Of a stretch of DNA of 64,000 nucleotides, positions 16,322 to 23,616 are shown piece by piece (the stretch's first letter is position 1; every line of letters starts with the position of its first letter). The position numbers were made by a program, and so were the translations under genes. The stretch covers positions 116,153-180,152 of the forward strand of contig NZ_JANYMP010000001.1 of the NCBI RefSeq assembly GCF_025061645.1. Direction: 5' to 3'. The DNA comes from Umezawaea endophytica. Its GTDB lineage: Bacteria > Actinomycetota > Actinomycetes > Mycobacteriales > Pseudonocardiaceae. The notes under the pieces were generated by a model. The model was given only the letters and a program-made list of their open reading frames with translations, made no database searches and was not told the DNA's origin.

Positions 16322-18502
16322 TCACCGCTCGCCGACCGAGACCTCCACCTTCTTCTCCGCCACGGGGGCCTTCTCGGTCAGCGCCGAGCCCTCGACGTCC
16401 AGCGCGGGCAGCCAGTTCAGCCAGCGCGGCAGCCACCAGGCGCGCTCGCCGAGCAGGGCGAGCGCGGCGGGGACGAGGACCATGCGGACGACGAACGCGT
16501 CGAAGAGGATGCCCGCGGCGAGCGCGAAGGCGATCGACTTCAGGGTGGCGTCACCGGCGGGCACGAAGCCCGCGAACACCGAGAACATGATCAGCGCCGC
16601 CGCGACGACCACGGGGGCCGCCTGCCGGAAGCCGGTGCGGATCGCGTCCAGCGGCGCGGCTCCGTGGCTGTGCGCCTCGTGCATCCGGGACACCAGGAAG
16701 ATCTGGTAGTCCATCGCGAGGCCGAACAGGATGCCGATCACCAGGATCGGGGTGAGGCTGATCAGCGGTCCGGTGCTGTCGAGTGCGACCAGGTCGGCCA
16801 GCCAGCCCCACTGGAACACCGCGACCGTGGCGCCCAGCGAGGCGCCGATGGTCAGCAGGAAGCCGAGCACGCCGACGAGCGGCACGAGCAGCGAGCGGAA
16901 GACGAGCACCAGCAGCGCCAGCGCCAGGCCGACGACCAACGCGAGGTAGATCGGCAGGGCGTCGTCGAGGCTCTTGGCGACGTCGACGCTGACCGCCGTG
17001 GCGCCGGTGACGGAGAAGCCCGGACCGTCGGTGGCGGCGGGCAGCGCGCGCAGGTCCTCCACGAGCTGCTCGGTGTCCTCGCTGGTGGGGCCGGACTTCG
17101 GGATCACGGTGACCAGCGCGGCGGTGCCGTCCGCGTTCGGGATCGGCGGGGTCACGAGGGCGACGTCGTTCAGGGCGGCGATCGACGGGCCCGCCTTCTC
17201 GGCGGCGGCCGGGGCACCGGCGCCGTCGAACAGCACGATGATCGGGCCGTTGAACCCGGCGCCGAAGCCGTCGGTGAGGATCTGGTCGGCACGCGCCTGG
17301 GTGCTGTCCGAGGCGGGGCGCTGCACCAGGGTGGTGTGCATCGAGGCGAACGGGATCGAGACCACGGCGAGCGCGGCCACCGCGAGCGCCAGCGACAGGA
17401 CGCGCTGACGCGTGACGACGGTGCTCCAGCGGGCCAGGAACCCGCGGCCGCTCGTCACCTCGGCGTCGTCCGCGACGACGACCCCGCGCTGCTTGCGCGG
17501 CAGCACGCGCTGTCCGAGCAGGCTCAGGGCCGCCGGGACGAGGGTGATCGCGACCAGCACGGCGACGACGATGGTCGCGGCGGCGGCGACACCCATCTGG
17601 GTCAGGAACGGGATGCCGACCACGACCAGGCCGGTCAGGGCGATGACCACGGTCAGGCCGGCGGTGACGACGGCCGAGCCCGCGGTGCCCACGGCCGTGG
17701 AGATGGCGGCTCCGACGTCGGAGCCGCGGCGCAGCTCGTGGCGGAACCGGGTGACGATGAACAGGGCGTAGTCGATGCCGACGGCGAGGCCGAGCATGCC
17801 CGCCAGGATCGGGGTGGTCGACGACAGGTCGGCGAAGCCGGTGGCGATGGTGACGCCCAGGACGCCGATGCCGACACCCACGAGCGCGGTCAGCAGGTTC
17901 ATCCCGGCGGCGATCAGCGAGCCGTAGGTGATGACCAGGATCAGCAGGGCGACGACGACGCCGAGGCCCTCGGCGATGCCGCCGATGTGGAAGGCGGGCT
18001 GGACGGCCTGGCCGGTGGCCTCGACGGTGAAGCCGGTGCTCCTGGCCTCGTCCACGGCCTTGAGCAGGGCGTCCTGCTGTTCGACGGTCACCTCGCCGAC
18101 GGCCGCGGTGTACGTCACGGTGCTGTAGGCGGTGTTCTGCTGGGCGTTGACCGACGGGGCGGCCGGGTCCAGCGGGTTGGTGGCCGACTCGACGCCGGGC
18201 AGGCCGCCGAGCTTCGCGACCAGCTCACCGAGCGCCTTGGCGCCCTCCGGCGTGGTCAGCGTCCGCCCTTCGGGGGCGCGCACCACGACCTTGGCCTGGG
18301 CGCCGTCGGAGCCGAACTCCTGGCCGATCCGCTCCAGGGCGGTGGTCGACTCCTGGCCGGGGATGGAGAAGGAGCTGGAGGTCTCCCCGGCGAGGGTGAC
18401 GGCTCCGGCGCCCGCGCCGAAGAGCACGACCAGCCAGACGGCGATCACGGAGAACCGGTGCCGGTGCGCGAACGCCCCGATCCGGGACAGGAAACGTGCC
18501 AT
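16322..18502 (-). CDS. MMPL-family (RND) membrane transporter
   Basis: 726 aa, usual length for actinobacterial MMPL exporters such as ActII-ORF3. The architecture is a single N-terminal helix, a periplasmic domain (~35-190), five or six helices, a second single helix, a periplasmic domain, and five more helices. Both RND proton-relay motifs are visible: 'GLAVGIDYALFIVTR' in the first half and 'LFGLAMDYQIFLVSR' in the second. Proton-driven export of lipids, pigments or drugs is the family role. It begins 5 bases after the TetR gene, in the same operon, so its expression probably rises when the TetR ligand (often the exported compound) is present. Confidence 0.92.
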   Translation of the reverse strand: MARFLSRIGAFAHRHRFSVIAVWLVVLFGAGAGAVTLAGETSSSFSIPGQESTTALERIGQEFGSDGAQAKVVVRAPEGRTLTTPEGAKALGELVAKLGGLPGVESATNPLDPAAPSVNAQQNTAYSTVTYTAAVGEVTVEQQDALLKAVDEARSTGFTVEATGQAVQPAFHIGGIAEGLGVVVALLILVITYGSLIAAGMNLLTALVGVGIGVLGVTIATGFADLSSTTPILAGMLGLAVGIDYALFIVTRFRHELRRGSDVGAAISTAVGTAGSAVVTAGLTVVIALTGLVVVGIPFLTQMGVAAAATIVVAVLVAITLVPAALSLLGQRVLPRKQRGVVVADDAEVTSGRGFLARWSTVVTRQRVLSLALAVAALAVVSIPFASMHTTLVQRPASDSTQARADQILTDGFGAGFNGPIIVLFDGAGAPAAAEKAGPSIAALNDVALVTPPIPNADGTAALVTVIPKSGPTSEDTEQLVEDLRALPAATDGPGFSVTGATAVSVDVAKSLDDALPIYLALVVGLALALLVLVFRSLLVPLVGVLGFLLTIGASLGATVAVFQWGWLADLVALDSTGPLISLTPILVIGILFGLAMDYQIFLVSRMHEAHSHGAAPLDAIRTGFRQAAPVVVAAALIMFSVFAGFVPAGDATLKSIAFALAAGILFDAFVVRMVLVPAALALLGERAWWLPRWLNWLPALDVEGSALTEKAPVAEKKVEVSVGER

Positions 18503-18507
18503 GGAGA

Positions 18508-19107
18508 TCAGTCCTCAACCTGGTCGGAGTCAGAACGGGACGCGCCGGGACGACCGTGGCCGAGCGCGTCGAAGCAGGTGGCGATGATGTGGGGGCGCCA
18601 GGTGGCGACCTGGTCGGACCGGTGCGCGGCGAGGCCGAGGACGGCCAGCACGACCAGCGCGCCCGCCACCCGGACGCTGCGCTCGGTCACGGGGGTCAGC
18701 GGGTCGAGGCCGAACGCCTCGAACGCGGCTCCCCCGATGCCGCCGTCGGCGGGCTTGATGGCGTCGGAGCTGCCCTGCATGACGGGCGTGAGGAGCATGG
18801 CGACCAGGCCGGGGTGGGCGAACGCGACGTCGACCAGCACCTCGATGGCCGACCGGTCGCGGTCGACGCCCGCGGGCAGGTGCCGCACCTGGGCGAGCAC
18901 CCGTTCCCCCAGCGAGACCGCCTGGGCGACGACGGCCTCGTGCAGCGCGTCCTTGCTCGGGAAGTGGTGCAGCAGACCGGTTTTCGACAGGCCGACGGCG
19001 TCGGCGACCTCCTGCACGGAGGTCTTGGCGACGCCGCGGCGGGCGAAGAGGGCGGCGGCCTGGTCGAGGATGCTCTCGTCGACCTGCTGCCGGAACGGTC
19101 GGGTCAT
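18508..19107 (-). CDS. TetR-family repressor of the MMPL operon
   Basis: 199 aa from the ATG giving MTRPFRQQ; a GTG three codons upstream is possible. The TetR DNA-binding domain is clear: 'DESILDQAAALFARRGVAKT', then 'VQEVADAVGLSKTGLLHHF' and 'PSKDALHEAVV'. It is the first gene of a two-gene operon with the MMPL exporter, and two identical-type palindromes lie 24-57 bases upstream. This is the standard layout of an autoregulated drug- or lipid-efflux system. Confidence 0.92.
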   Translation of the reverse strand: MTRPFRQQVDESILDQAAALFARRGVAKTSVQEVADAVGLSKTGLLHHFPSKDALHEAVVAQAVSLGERVLAQVRHLPAGVDRDRSAIEVLVDVAFAHPGLVAMLLTPVMQGSSDAIKPADGGIGGAAFEAFGLDPLTPVTERSVRVAGALVVLAVLGLAAHRSDQVATWRPHIIATCFDALGHGRPGASRSDSDQVED

Positions 19108-19130
19108 GACGACCACGGTACGAGCTTGCG

Positions 19131-19143
19131 GACCAAGTTGGTC
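19131..19143. promoter_or_regulatory. TetR operator copy 1 (MMPL operon)
   Basis: GACCAAGTTGGTC: 6-base perfect arms around one base. Twenty-three bases lie between it and the TetR start. Confidence 0.75.
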
Positions 19144-19151
19144 TGTTTACC

Positions 19152-19164
19152 GACCAACTTGGTC
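19152..19164. promoter_or_regulatory. TetR operator copy 2 (MMPL operon)
   Basis: GACCAACTTGGTC, differing from copy 1 only in the central base; centres are 21 bases apart (two helical turns). The paired sites resemble QacR/TtgR-type cooperative operators. Confidence 0.75.
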
Positions 19165-19226
19165 GGTGGCCTTCGTCATAGTCCCGGACGGGCGGGGCGC
19201 GCCGGAGCCCCCCCCGCCGCTGTCAA

Positions 19227-19733
19227 CTACCAGGACACGGGGATGAAGACGTCCGAGTCGCGGTTGGACGACGCGAGGTGGTCGCGCCGCGAGACGATCG
19301 CGCACGTCACGACGCCGCAGTCGAGCCCGGCCGTCACCTTGGTGACCCGGATCTGGGTGGTGAAGCTGCCGTCGGCGGCGATCGGCGAGGACGGGTTGCC
19401 GGGCACGCCCGCGTTGGTGACCCACGCGGAGGCCGTGACGCCGCCGCCCTGACCGTCGCCACCGGAGCACGGCGACGGCTTCACGCCGTACTCGTAGTCG
19501 TCGGGCACCTGGCAGAGCGCGATGTAGTAGCCGGCCGACGGCGAGTAGCCGGTGCCGGTGACCGTGACGGTCTCCCCCGACGCCACGAGCCCGCTCGCGT
19601 TCGAGGCGGACAGGGTGAGGCCGTTGCGGGACGCGCTGCCGGGGGCCGCGGACGCGGGGAGGGCGAGTCCGACCGTCACGGCGAACGCCGAGGCGAGGAC
19701 CAGGACGACGCGCGCGGAGGAGCGGAGCGACAT
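19227..19733 (-). CDS. Secreted neocarzinostatin-like Ig-fold protein
   Basis: 168 aa with a Sec signal peptide (basic start, hydrophobic run, cleavage after ASA near residue 29). The mature part has the pattern of neocarzinostatin-family beta-sandwich proteins: 'LTLSASNASGLVASGETVTVTGTGYSP' start region, one disulfide-like Cys pair around 'CQVPDDYEYGVKPSPC', and a second in 'DCGVVTCAIVSRRDH', ending 'DVFIPVSW'. The last part matches the end of the Ig-like domain encoded at 22816 (C-x3-C ... H ... N ... F-x-P), so the two are relatives. It is divergent from the heme-uptake operon and shares its regulatory region, suggesting a cell-surface or secreted heme-binding accessory role. Confidence 0.65.
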   Translation of the reverse strand: MSLRSSARVVLVLASAFAVTVGLALPASAAPGSASRNGLTLSASNASGLVASGETVTVTGTGYSPSAGYYIALCQVPDDYEYGVKPSPCSGGDGQGGGVTASAWVTNAGVPGNPSSPIAADGSFTTQIRVTKVTAGLDCGVVTCAIVSRRDHLASSNRDSDVFIPVSW

Positions 19734-19803
19734 GTGGGTTTCTTCCCTTCGAACGGGGTGTCCGTGGTGGGAGTGATCAAGACCCTATCCAGATCGTCGG
19801 GAG

Positions 19804-19822
19804 TTTGGATAGCCTTGCCTTA
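19804..19822. promoter_or_regulatory. DtxR/IdeR-like iron box
   Basis: TTTGGATAGCCTTGCCTTA matches the DtxR/IdeR consensus (TTAGGTTAGCCTAACCTAA) at 14 of 19 positions, including the central TAGCCT. It lies 26 bases upstream of the hmuT start, in the divergent region. Iron-dependent repression of the heme operon is the expected role, and perhaps also of the gene at 19227. Confidence 0.65.
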
Positions 19823-19848
19823 TTAACCTGGTCACGCAGGGGGGTCGG

Positions 19849-20931
19849 ATGAGAACGCTGTGCGCACTGCTGCTCGTGCTGGCGCTCGCCGGGTGCGACG
19901 CGCCCGGCGCGGCGTCCGGCACGCGCCCGCCCGGCGCGCTCGACGACCGGCCACCGCTGTCCGCGCTGACACCGCTGGCCGATCCCCGCGCGCACACCGG
20001 ACCGTCCACGGCGGTGCTGTCCCAGCCGGACGTCGTCGCCGTGCGGGAGAACCCGGTCCAGCGGCTCCCGGTGACCGTGACCGACTTCCAGGGAACGTCG
20101 GTCACGGTGACGGACACCAGCCGCGTCCTGGCGTTCGACCGGGCGGGCACGCTGTCCGCGACGGTGTTCGGGCTGGGCCTCGGGAAGTCCGTGGTCGGCC
20201 GGGACGTCTCCACGGGTTTCCCGGCGGCGCAACACCTCCCGCTCATCACGACGGGCGGCCACCAGCTCAACGCCGAGGCCGTCCTCGGTCTGCGGCCGAC
20301 CGTCGTGATCACCGACACGACCGTCGGGCCGTGGGACGTGGTGCTGCAACTGCGCGACTCGGGCATCCCCGTCGTCGTCGTGGACTCCGCGCGCACCATG
20401 GACAACACCGCCGAGCTGACGACGTCGGTGGCGGCGGCGCTCGGCGTTCCCGAGGCGGGGCGGGAACTCGCCGCGTCGATCACCTCGCGGATCGACGCCA
20501 AGAAGGCCGAGATCGCGAAACTCGCCCCCGCGGCGGCGGACCGGAAGCCGCGGGTGGTGTTCCTCTACGTGCGCGGGCAGTCCGGCGTGTACTACATGTT
20601 CGGCAAGGGGTCCGGGGCCGACTCGCTGATCGGCGCGCTCGGCGCGGTCGACGTCGCGACCGAGGTCGGCTGGGAGGGCATGCGCCCGATCAACCCCGAG
20701 GCGCTGGCGAAGGCCGCCCCGGACGTGATCCTGATGATGACCGCGGGCCTGGAGTCCGTCGGCGGCGTCGACGGCGCCGTACGCATCCCCGGCGTCGCGC
20801 AGACCCCGGCCGCCGCCCACCGGCGGTTCATCGACATGAGCGACCACCAGGTCCTCGGCTTCGGGCCGCTCACGCCGGACGTGCTGGACGCGTTGGCACG
20901 GGCGCTGTACGCGCCGGAGGCCGGGCGGTGA
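19849..20931 (+). CDS. hmuT: Heme ABC transporter substrate-binding lipoprotein
   Basis: 360 aa. Lipobox LAGC with the lipidated Cys at residue 16. The rest is a class III periplasmic-binding-protein fold (BtuF/HmuT type): 'VTVTDTSRVLAFDRAGTLSA', 'LGLGKSVVGRDVSTGFP', 'LPLITTGGHQLNAEAVLGLRP' and 'NPEALAKAAPDVILMMTAG'. It captures heme (or another tetrapyrrole/siderophore) outside the membrane and passes it to the permease. First gene of the operon; its stop overlaps the permease GTG by 4 bases (GTGA). The heme assignment rests on the HtaA gene at the end of the operon. Confidence 0.88.
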   Translation: MRTLCALLLVLALAGCDAPGAASGTRPPGALDDRPPLSALTPLADPRAHTGPSTAVLSQPDVVAVRENPVQRLPVTVTDFQGTSVTVTDTSRVLAFDRAGTLSATVFGLGLGKSVVGRDVSTGFPAAQHLPLITTGGHQLNAEAVLGLRPTVVITDTTVGPWDVVLQLRDSGIPVVVVDSARTMDNTAELTTSVAAALGVPEAGRELAASITSRIDAKKAEIAKLAPAAADRKPRVVFLYVRGQSGVYYMFGKGSGADSLIGALGAVDVATEVGWEGMRPINPEALAKAAPDVILMMTAGLESVGGVDGAVRIPGVAQTPAAAHRRFIDMSDHQVLGFGPLTPDVLDALARALYAPEAGR

Positions 20932-22040
20932 CCGAACGGCGGCTGCGGCTCATCGAACCGCCCACGACCCCACCCCCGCCGACACCCCCGGTCCGCCGGG
21001 CGGCGCCACGGCGACGGGTCCGGGTCGCGGTGCTGTTCGCGGTGCTGGTCGTCGGCACGGTGCTGGTGTCGTTGCTGTCGGCGGGGAGCGGGCAGTTCGA
21101 CGTGCCGCTCGGGCAGGTCGTCGGCTCGGTGCTGCACCACGTCGGCGTCGGCGGCTCCTCGCTGGACCGGTTCGCCGAGGCGACGCTGTGGGAGGTGCGG
21201 TTCCCGCGGGTCGTGATGGCGCTGGTGGTGGGCTGCCTGCTCGGGGCGTCCGGGGCGTTGATGCAGGGGATCTTCGGCAACCCGCTGGCCGAGCCCGGCG
21301 TGGTCGGGGTGTCCTCGGGCGCCGCCGTCGGGGCGTGCCTGTCCATCGTGTTCGGGTGGGGGTTCCTCGGGGCGTTCACGACGCCCGCGCTGGCGTTCGT
21401 CACCGGGTTGCTCACGACGCTGCTGGTGTACGTGCTGTCGCGGTCGGGCGGCCGGTCCGAGGTGGTCACGCTGATCCTCACCGGGGTGGCGGTCAACGCG
21501 GTGGCCGGGGCCGTGATCGCGTTCCTGACGTTCCTGTCCGACCAGTCCTCGCGCGAGCAGATCGTGTTCTGGCAACTGGGTTCCCTGGCCGGGAGCAGGT
21601 GGGTCTACGTGTACTCGCTGCTCCCGCTCGCGGTGGCGGGGTTCCTGGTCGCGGGTGTGCTGGCCAAGCGCCTCGACCTGCTCGCGCTCGGCGACCGGCA
21701 GGCCCGCCACCTCGGCGTCCGGGTGGAGGCGCTGCGGATGGTGTCCGTGGTCGTGGTGGCGCTGATGGTGTCGGCGGCCGTGTCCTACGCGGGGATCATC
21801 GGGTTCGTCGGACTCGTGGTGCCGCACCTGGTCCGGATGGTCGCCGGTCCGGGGCACCGGGTGCTGGTTCCCGCGTCGGCGTTGGCCGGAGCGCTGCTGC
21901 TCGGCGGCGCGGACCTGGTGGCGCGCACGCTGTTCCGCTTCGCGGACCTGCCGATCGGGGCGCTCACCGCGCTGGTCGGCGGGCCGTTCTTCTTCTGGCT
22001 GCTGCTGCGCACCCGGCGGCGCGCGGGCGGGTGGCTGTGA
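20928..22040 (+). CDS. hmuU: Heme ABC transporter permease (FecCD family)
   Basis: 370 aa. A Pro-rich cytosolic start of ~30 residues is followed by about ten TM helices of the BtuC/FecCD type. Typical family motifs: 'RFPRVVMALVVGCLLGASGALMQ', 'NPLAEPGVVGVSSGAAVGA' and 'YAGIIGFVGLVVPHLVRM'. Starts at the GTG inside hmuT's stop (4-base overlap), and its own stop shares one base with the next gene (TGATG). Confidence 0.9.
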   Translation: MTERRLRLIEPPTTPPPPTPPVRRAAPRRRVRVAVLFAVLVVGTVLVSLLSAGSGQFDVPLGQVVGSVLHHVGVGGSSLDRFAEATLWEVRFPRVVMALVVGCLLGASGALMQGIFGNPLAEPGVVGVSSGAAVGACLSIVFGWGFLGAFTTPALAFVTGLLTTLLVYVLSRSGGRSEVVTLILTGVAVNAVAGAVIAFLTFLSDQSSREQIVFWQLGSLAGSRWVYVYSLLPLAVAGFLVAGVLAKRLDLLALGDRQARHLGVRVEALRMVSVVVVALMVSAAVSYAGIIGFVGLVVPHLVRMVAGPGHRVLVPASALAGALLLGGADLVARTLFRFADLPIGALTALVGGPFFFWLLLRTRRRAGGWL

Positions 22041-22819
22041 TGTCCGTGCGGGCGCACGAGGTGAGCGTGGTCGTCGACGGGAAGTCGTTGCTGGACAGCG
22101 TGTCCCTCGCGCTGGAGGCGGGCGAGGTCCTGGCGCTGGTCGGGCCGAACGGGGCGGGCAAGTCGACGCTGCTCGACGTCCTCGCGGGCGACCGGAAGCC
22201 GGACGGGGGCGCCGTCGAGCTGTGCGGGAAGCCGCTGCGGGGGTGGTCGACGCTGGAGCAGGCGCGGCGCCGGGCCGTGCTGCCGCAGCAGAACTCGGTG
22301 GCGTTCCCCTTCACCTGCGCCGAAGTCGTCCGGATGGGCCGAGCGCCGTGGGAGGGCACCGACGCCGACCAGCACGACGACGTCGAGGTCGCGACCGCGT
22401 TCGAGCTGACCGGGACGGCGGGGTTCGCCGACCGGCCGTTCACCTCGCTGTCCGGCGGCGAGCGGGCGCTGGTCGCGCTCGCCCGCGTGCTGGCCCAGCG
22501 GACCGACGTGCTGCTGCTGGACGAACCGACGGCGGCGCTGGACCTGCGGCACCAGGAGCGGGTGCTCGGCATCGCCCGCGAGCGCGCCGACGACGGCTGC
22601 GGCGTGCTCGCGGTGCTGCACGACCTCGGACTGGCCGCCGCGCACGCGGACCGGATCGCCGTGCTGGCGGGCGGCTCCCTGGCCGCCGTGGGCGTTCCGG
22701 CCGAGATCTGCACCGCGGACCTGCTGAGCGAGGTCTACCAGCACCCGGTCGAGGTCTTCCCCCACCCCCGCACGGGCAGACCGGTCGTGCTGCCGCACCG
22801 AGAGGAGAACCGCCGATGA
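22040..22819 (+). CDS. hmuV: Heme ABC transporter ATPase
   Basis: 259 aa. Walker A 'GPNGAGKST' near residue 35, Q-loop 'AVLPQQNSVAFPF', signature 'LSGGERALV', Walker B 'DVLLLDEPTAALDL' and H-loop 'AVLHDLGLA'. The FecE/HmuV subfamily fits the 'RMGRAPWEG' segment after the Q-loop. Overlaps both neighbours (1 and 4 bases). Confidence 0.93.
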   Translation: MSVRAHEVSVVVDGKSLLDSVSLALEAGEVLALVGPNGAGKSTLLDVLAGDRKPDGGAVELCGKPLRGWSTLEQARRRAVLPQQNSVAFPFTCAEVVRMGRAPWEGTDADQHDDVEVATAFELTGTAGFADRPFTSLSGGERALVALARVLAQRTDVLLLDEPTAALDLRHQERVLGIARERADDGCGVLAVLHDLGLAAAHADRIAVLAGGSLAAVGVPAEICTADLLSEVYQHPVEVFPHPRTGRPVVLPHREENRR

Positions 22820-23616
22820 GGTGGCTGATCGTGGCCTTGCTGCTGGTGGGGCTCGCGCCTCCGGCGTCCGCGCAGGGCGCCGCGGTGGCGGTGTCCACCG
22901 GCACCGCCGATCCCGACTACGCGACGGCGATCGACCTGAGCGGGTCCGGGTTCCAGTCGATCCCCAAGGGCCACGGCGGGATCTACGTCCTGTTCGGCTG
23001 GGTCGCGGACCCGTGGCGGCCGAGCCAGGGCGGCGCGGCGGGCGTGACCTACCGGTACGTGCAGGACAGCGAGGCCAAGGACAACAACGGGTTCCAGCGG
23101 TTCGTGGCGTTCCCCGACAGCGACACGGCCTCGGCGGCCAACGGCGGTGTGATCGCCGCGGACGGCACGTGGCGGACCCGGATCGTCGTGCCCGGCGCGC
23201 GGTTCAAGGCCGCCGACCGCACCGGGTCGGTGACCGAGGTCGACTGCCGCCAGGTGCGCTGCGGCGTCATCACGATCGGCGCGCACGGCGTGGTGAACCC
23301 GACCAACGAGACGTTCACGCCGATCACGTTCGCCGTGCCGCGGCAGGCTCCCCCTCCCCCACCCGTCCCGACGACGACGCCTCCCGCCGTGACCACGACG
23401 ACGGAGGCACCCACCACGACCACCACCACGACCACGACCACGAGCAGCACGACCACCACGACGTCCTCGGCGGCGCCGGTGGACGTGGCGACGGAACCGG
23501 TGAGCGGCAGCAGGTCCACCTGGATCGCGGCCGTCCTCGCCGGACTGGTGGTCGCGGGCGGCGCGGTCGTGGCGATCAGGGCACGACGTCGAGCTTCGGA
23601 AGGGAAGCCGGAATGA
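22816..23616 (+). CDS. Cell-surface Ig-like protein with Thr-rich stalk (heme locus)
   Basis: 266 aa. Signal peptide cleaved near residue 19 (ASA-QGA). A beta-rich domain spans ~20-175, with 'YATAIDLSGSGFQSIPKGHG' at its start and the ending motif 'DCRQVRCGVITIGAHG' plus 'NETFTPITF', shared with the secreted protein encoded at 19227. It continues with a Pro/Thr stalk (about 50 residues, mostly Thr, encoded by ACG/ACC repeats at ~23370-23470), a C-terminal TM helix (WIAAVLAGLVVAGGAVVAI) and a basic tail. It is held in the membrane with the domain outside, likely passing heme between HtaA and HmuT. ATGA overlaps at both ends. Confidence 0.75.
   Translation: MRWLIVALLLVGLAPPASAQGAAVAVSTGTADPDYATAIDLSGSGFQSIPKGHGGIYVLFGWVADPWRPSQGGAAGVTYRYVQDSEAKDNNGFQRFVAFPDSDTASAANGGVIAADGTWRTRIVVPGARFKAADRTGSVTEVDCRQVRCGVITIGAHGVVNPTNETFTPITFAVPRQAPPPPPVPTTTPPAVTTTTEAPTTTTTTTTTTSSTTTTTSSAAPVDVATEPVSGSRSTWIAAVLAGLVVAGGAVVAIRARRRASEGKPE

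Noticed and set aside
16094-19246. 1,050-codon plus-strand frame over the MMPL/TetR genes
   Set aside because: Antisense shadow; the sense proteins have diagnostic motifs.
23370-23470. Thr-codon repeat as an independent mobile or satellite repeat
   Set aside because: Simple ACG/ACC run encoding the stalk of the surface protein.
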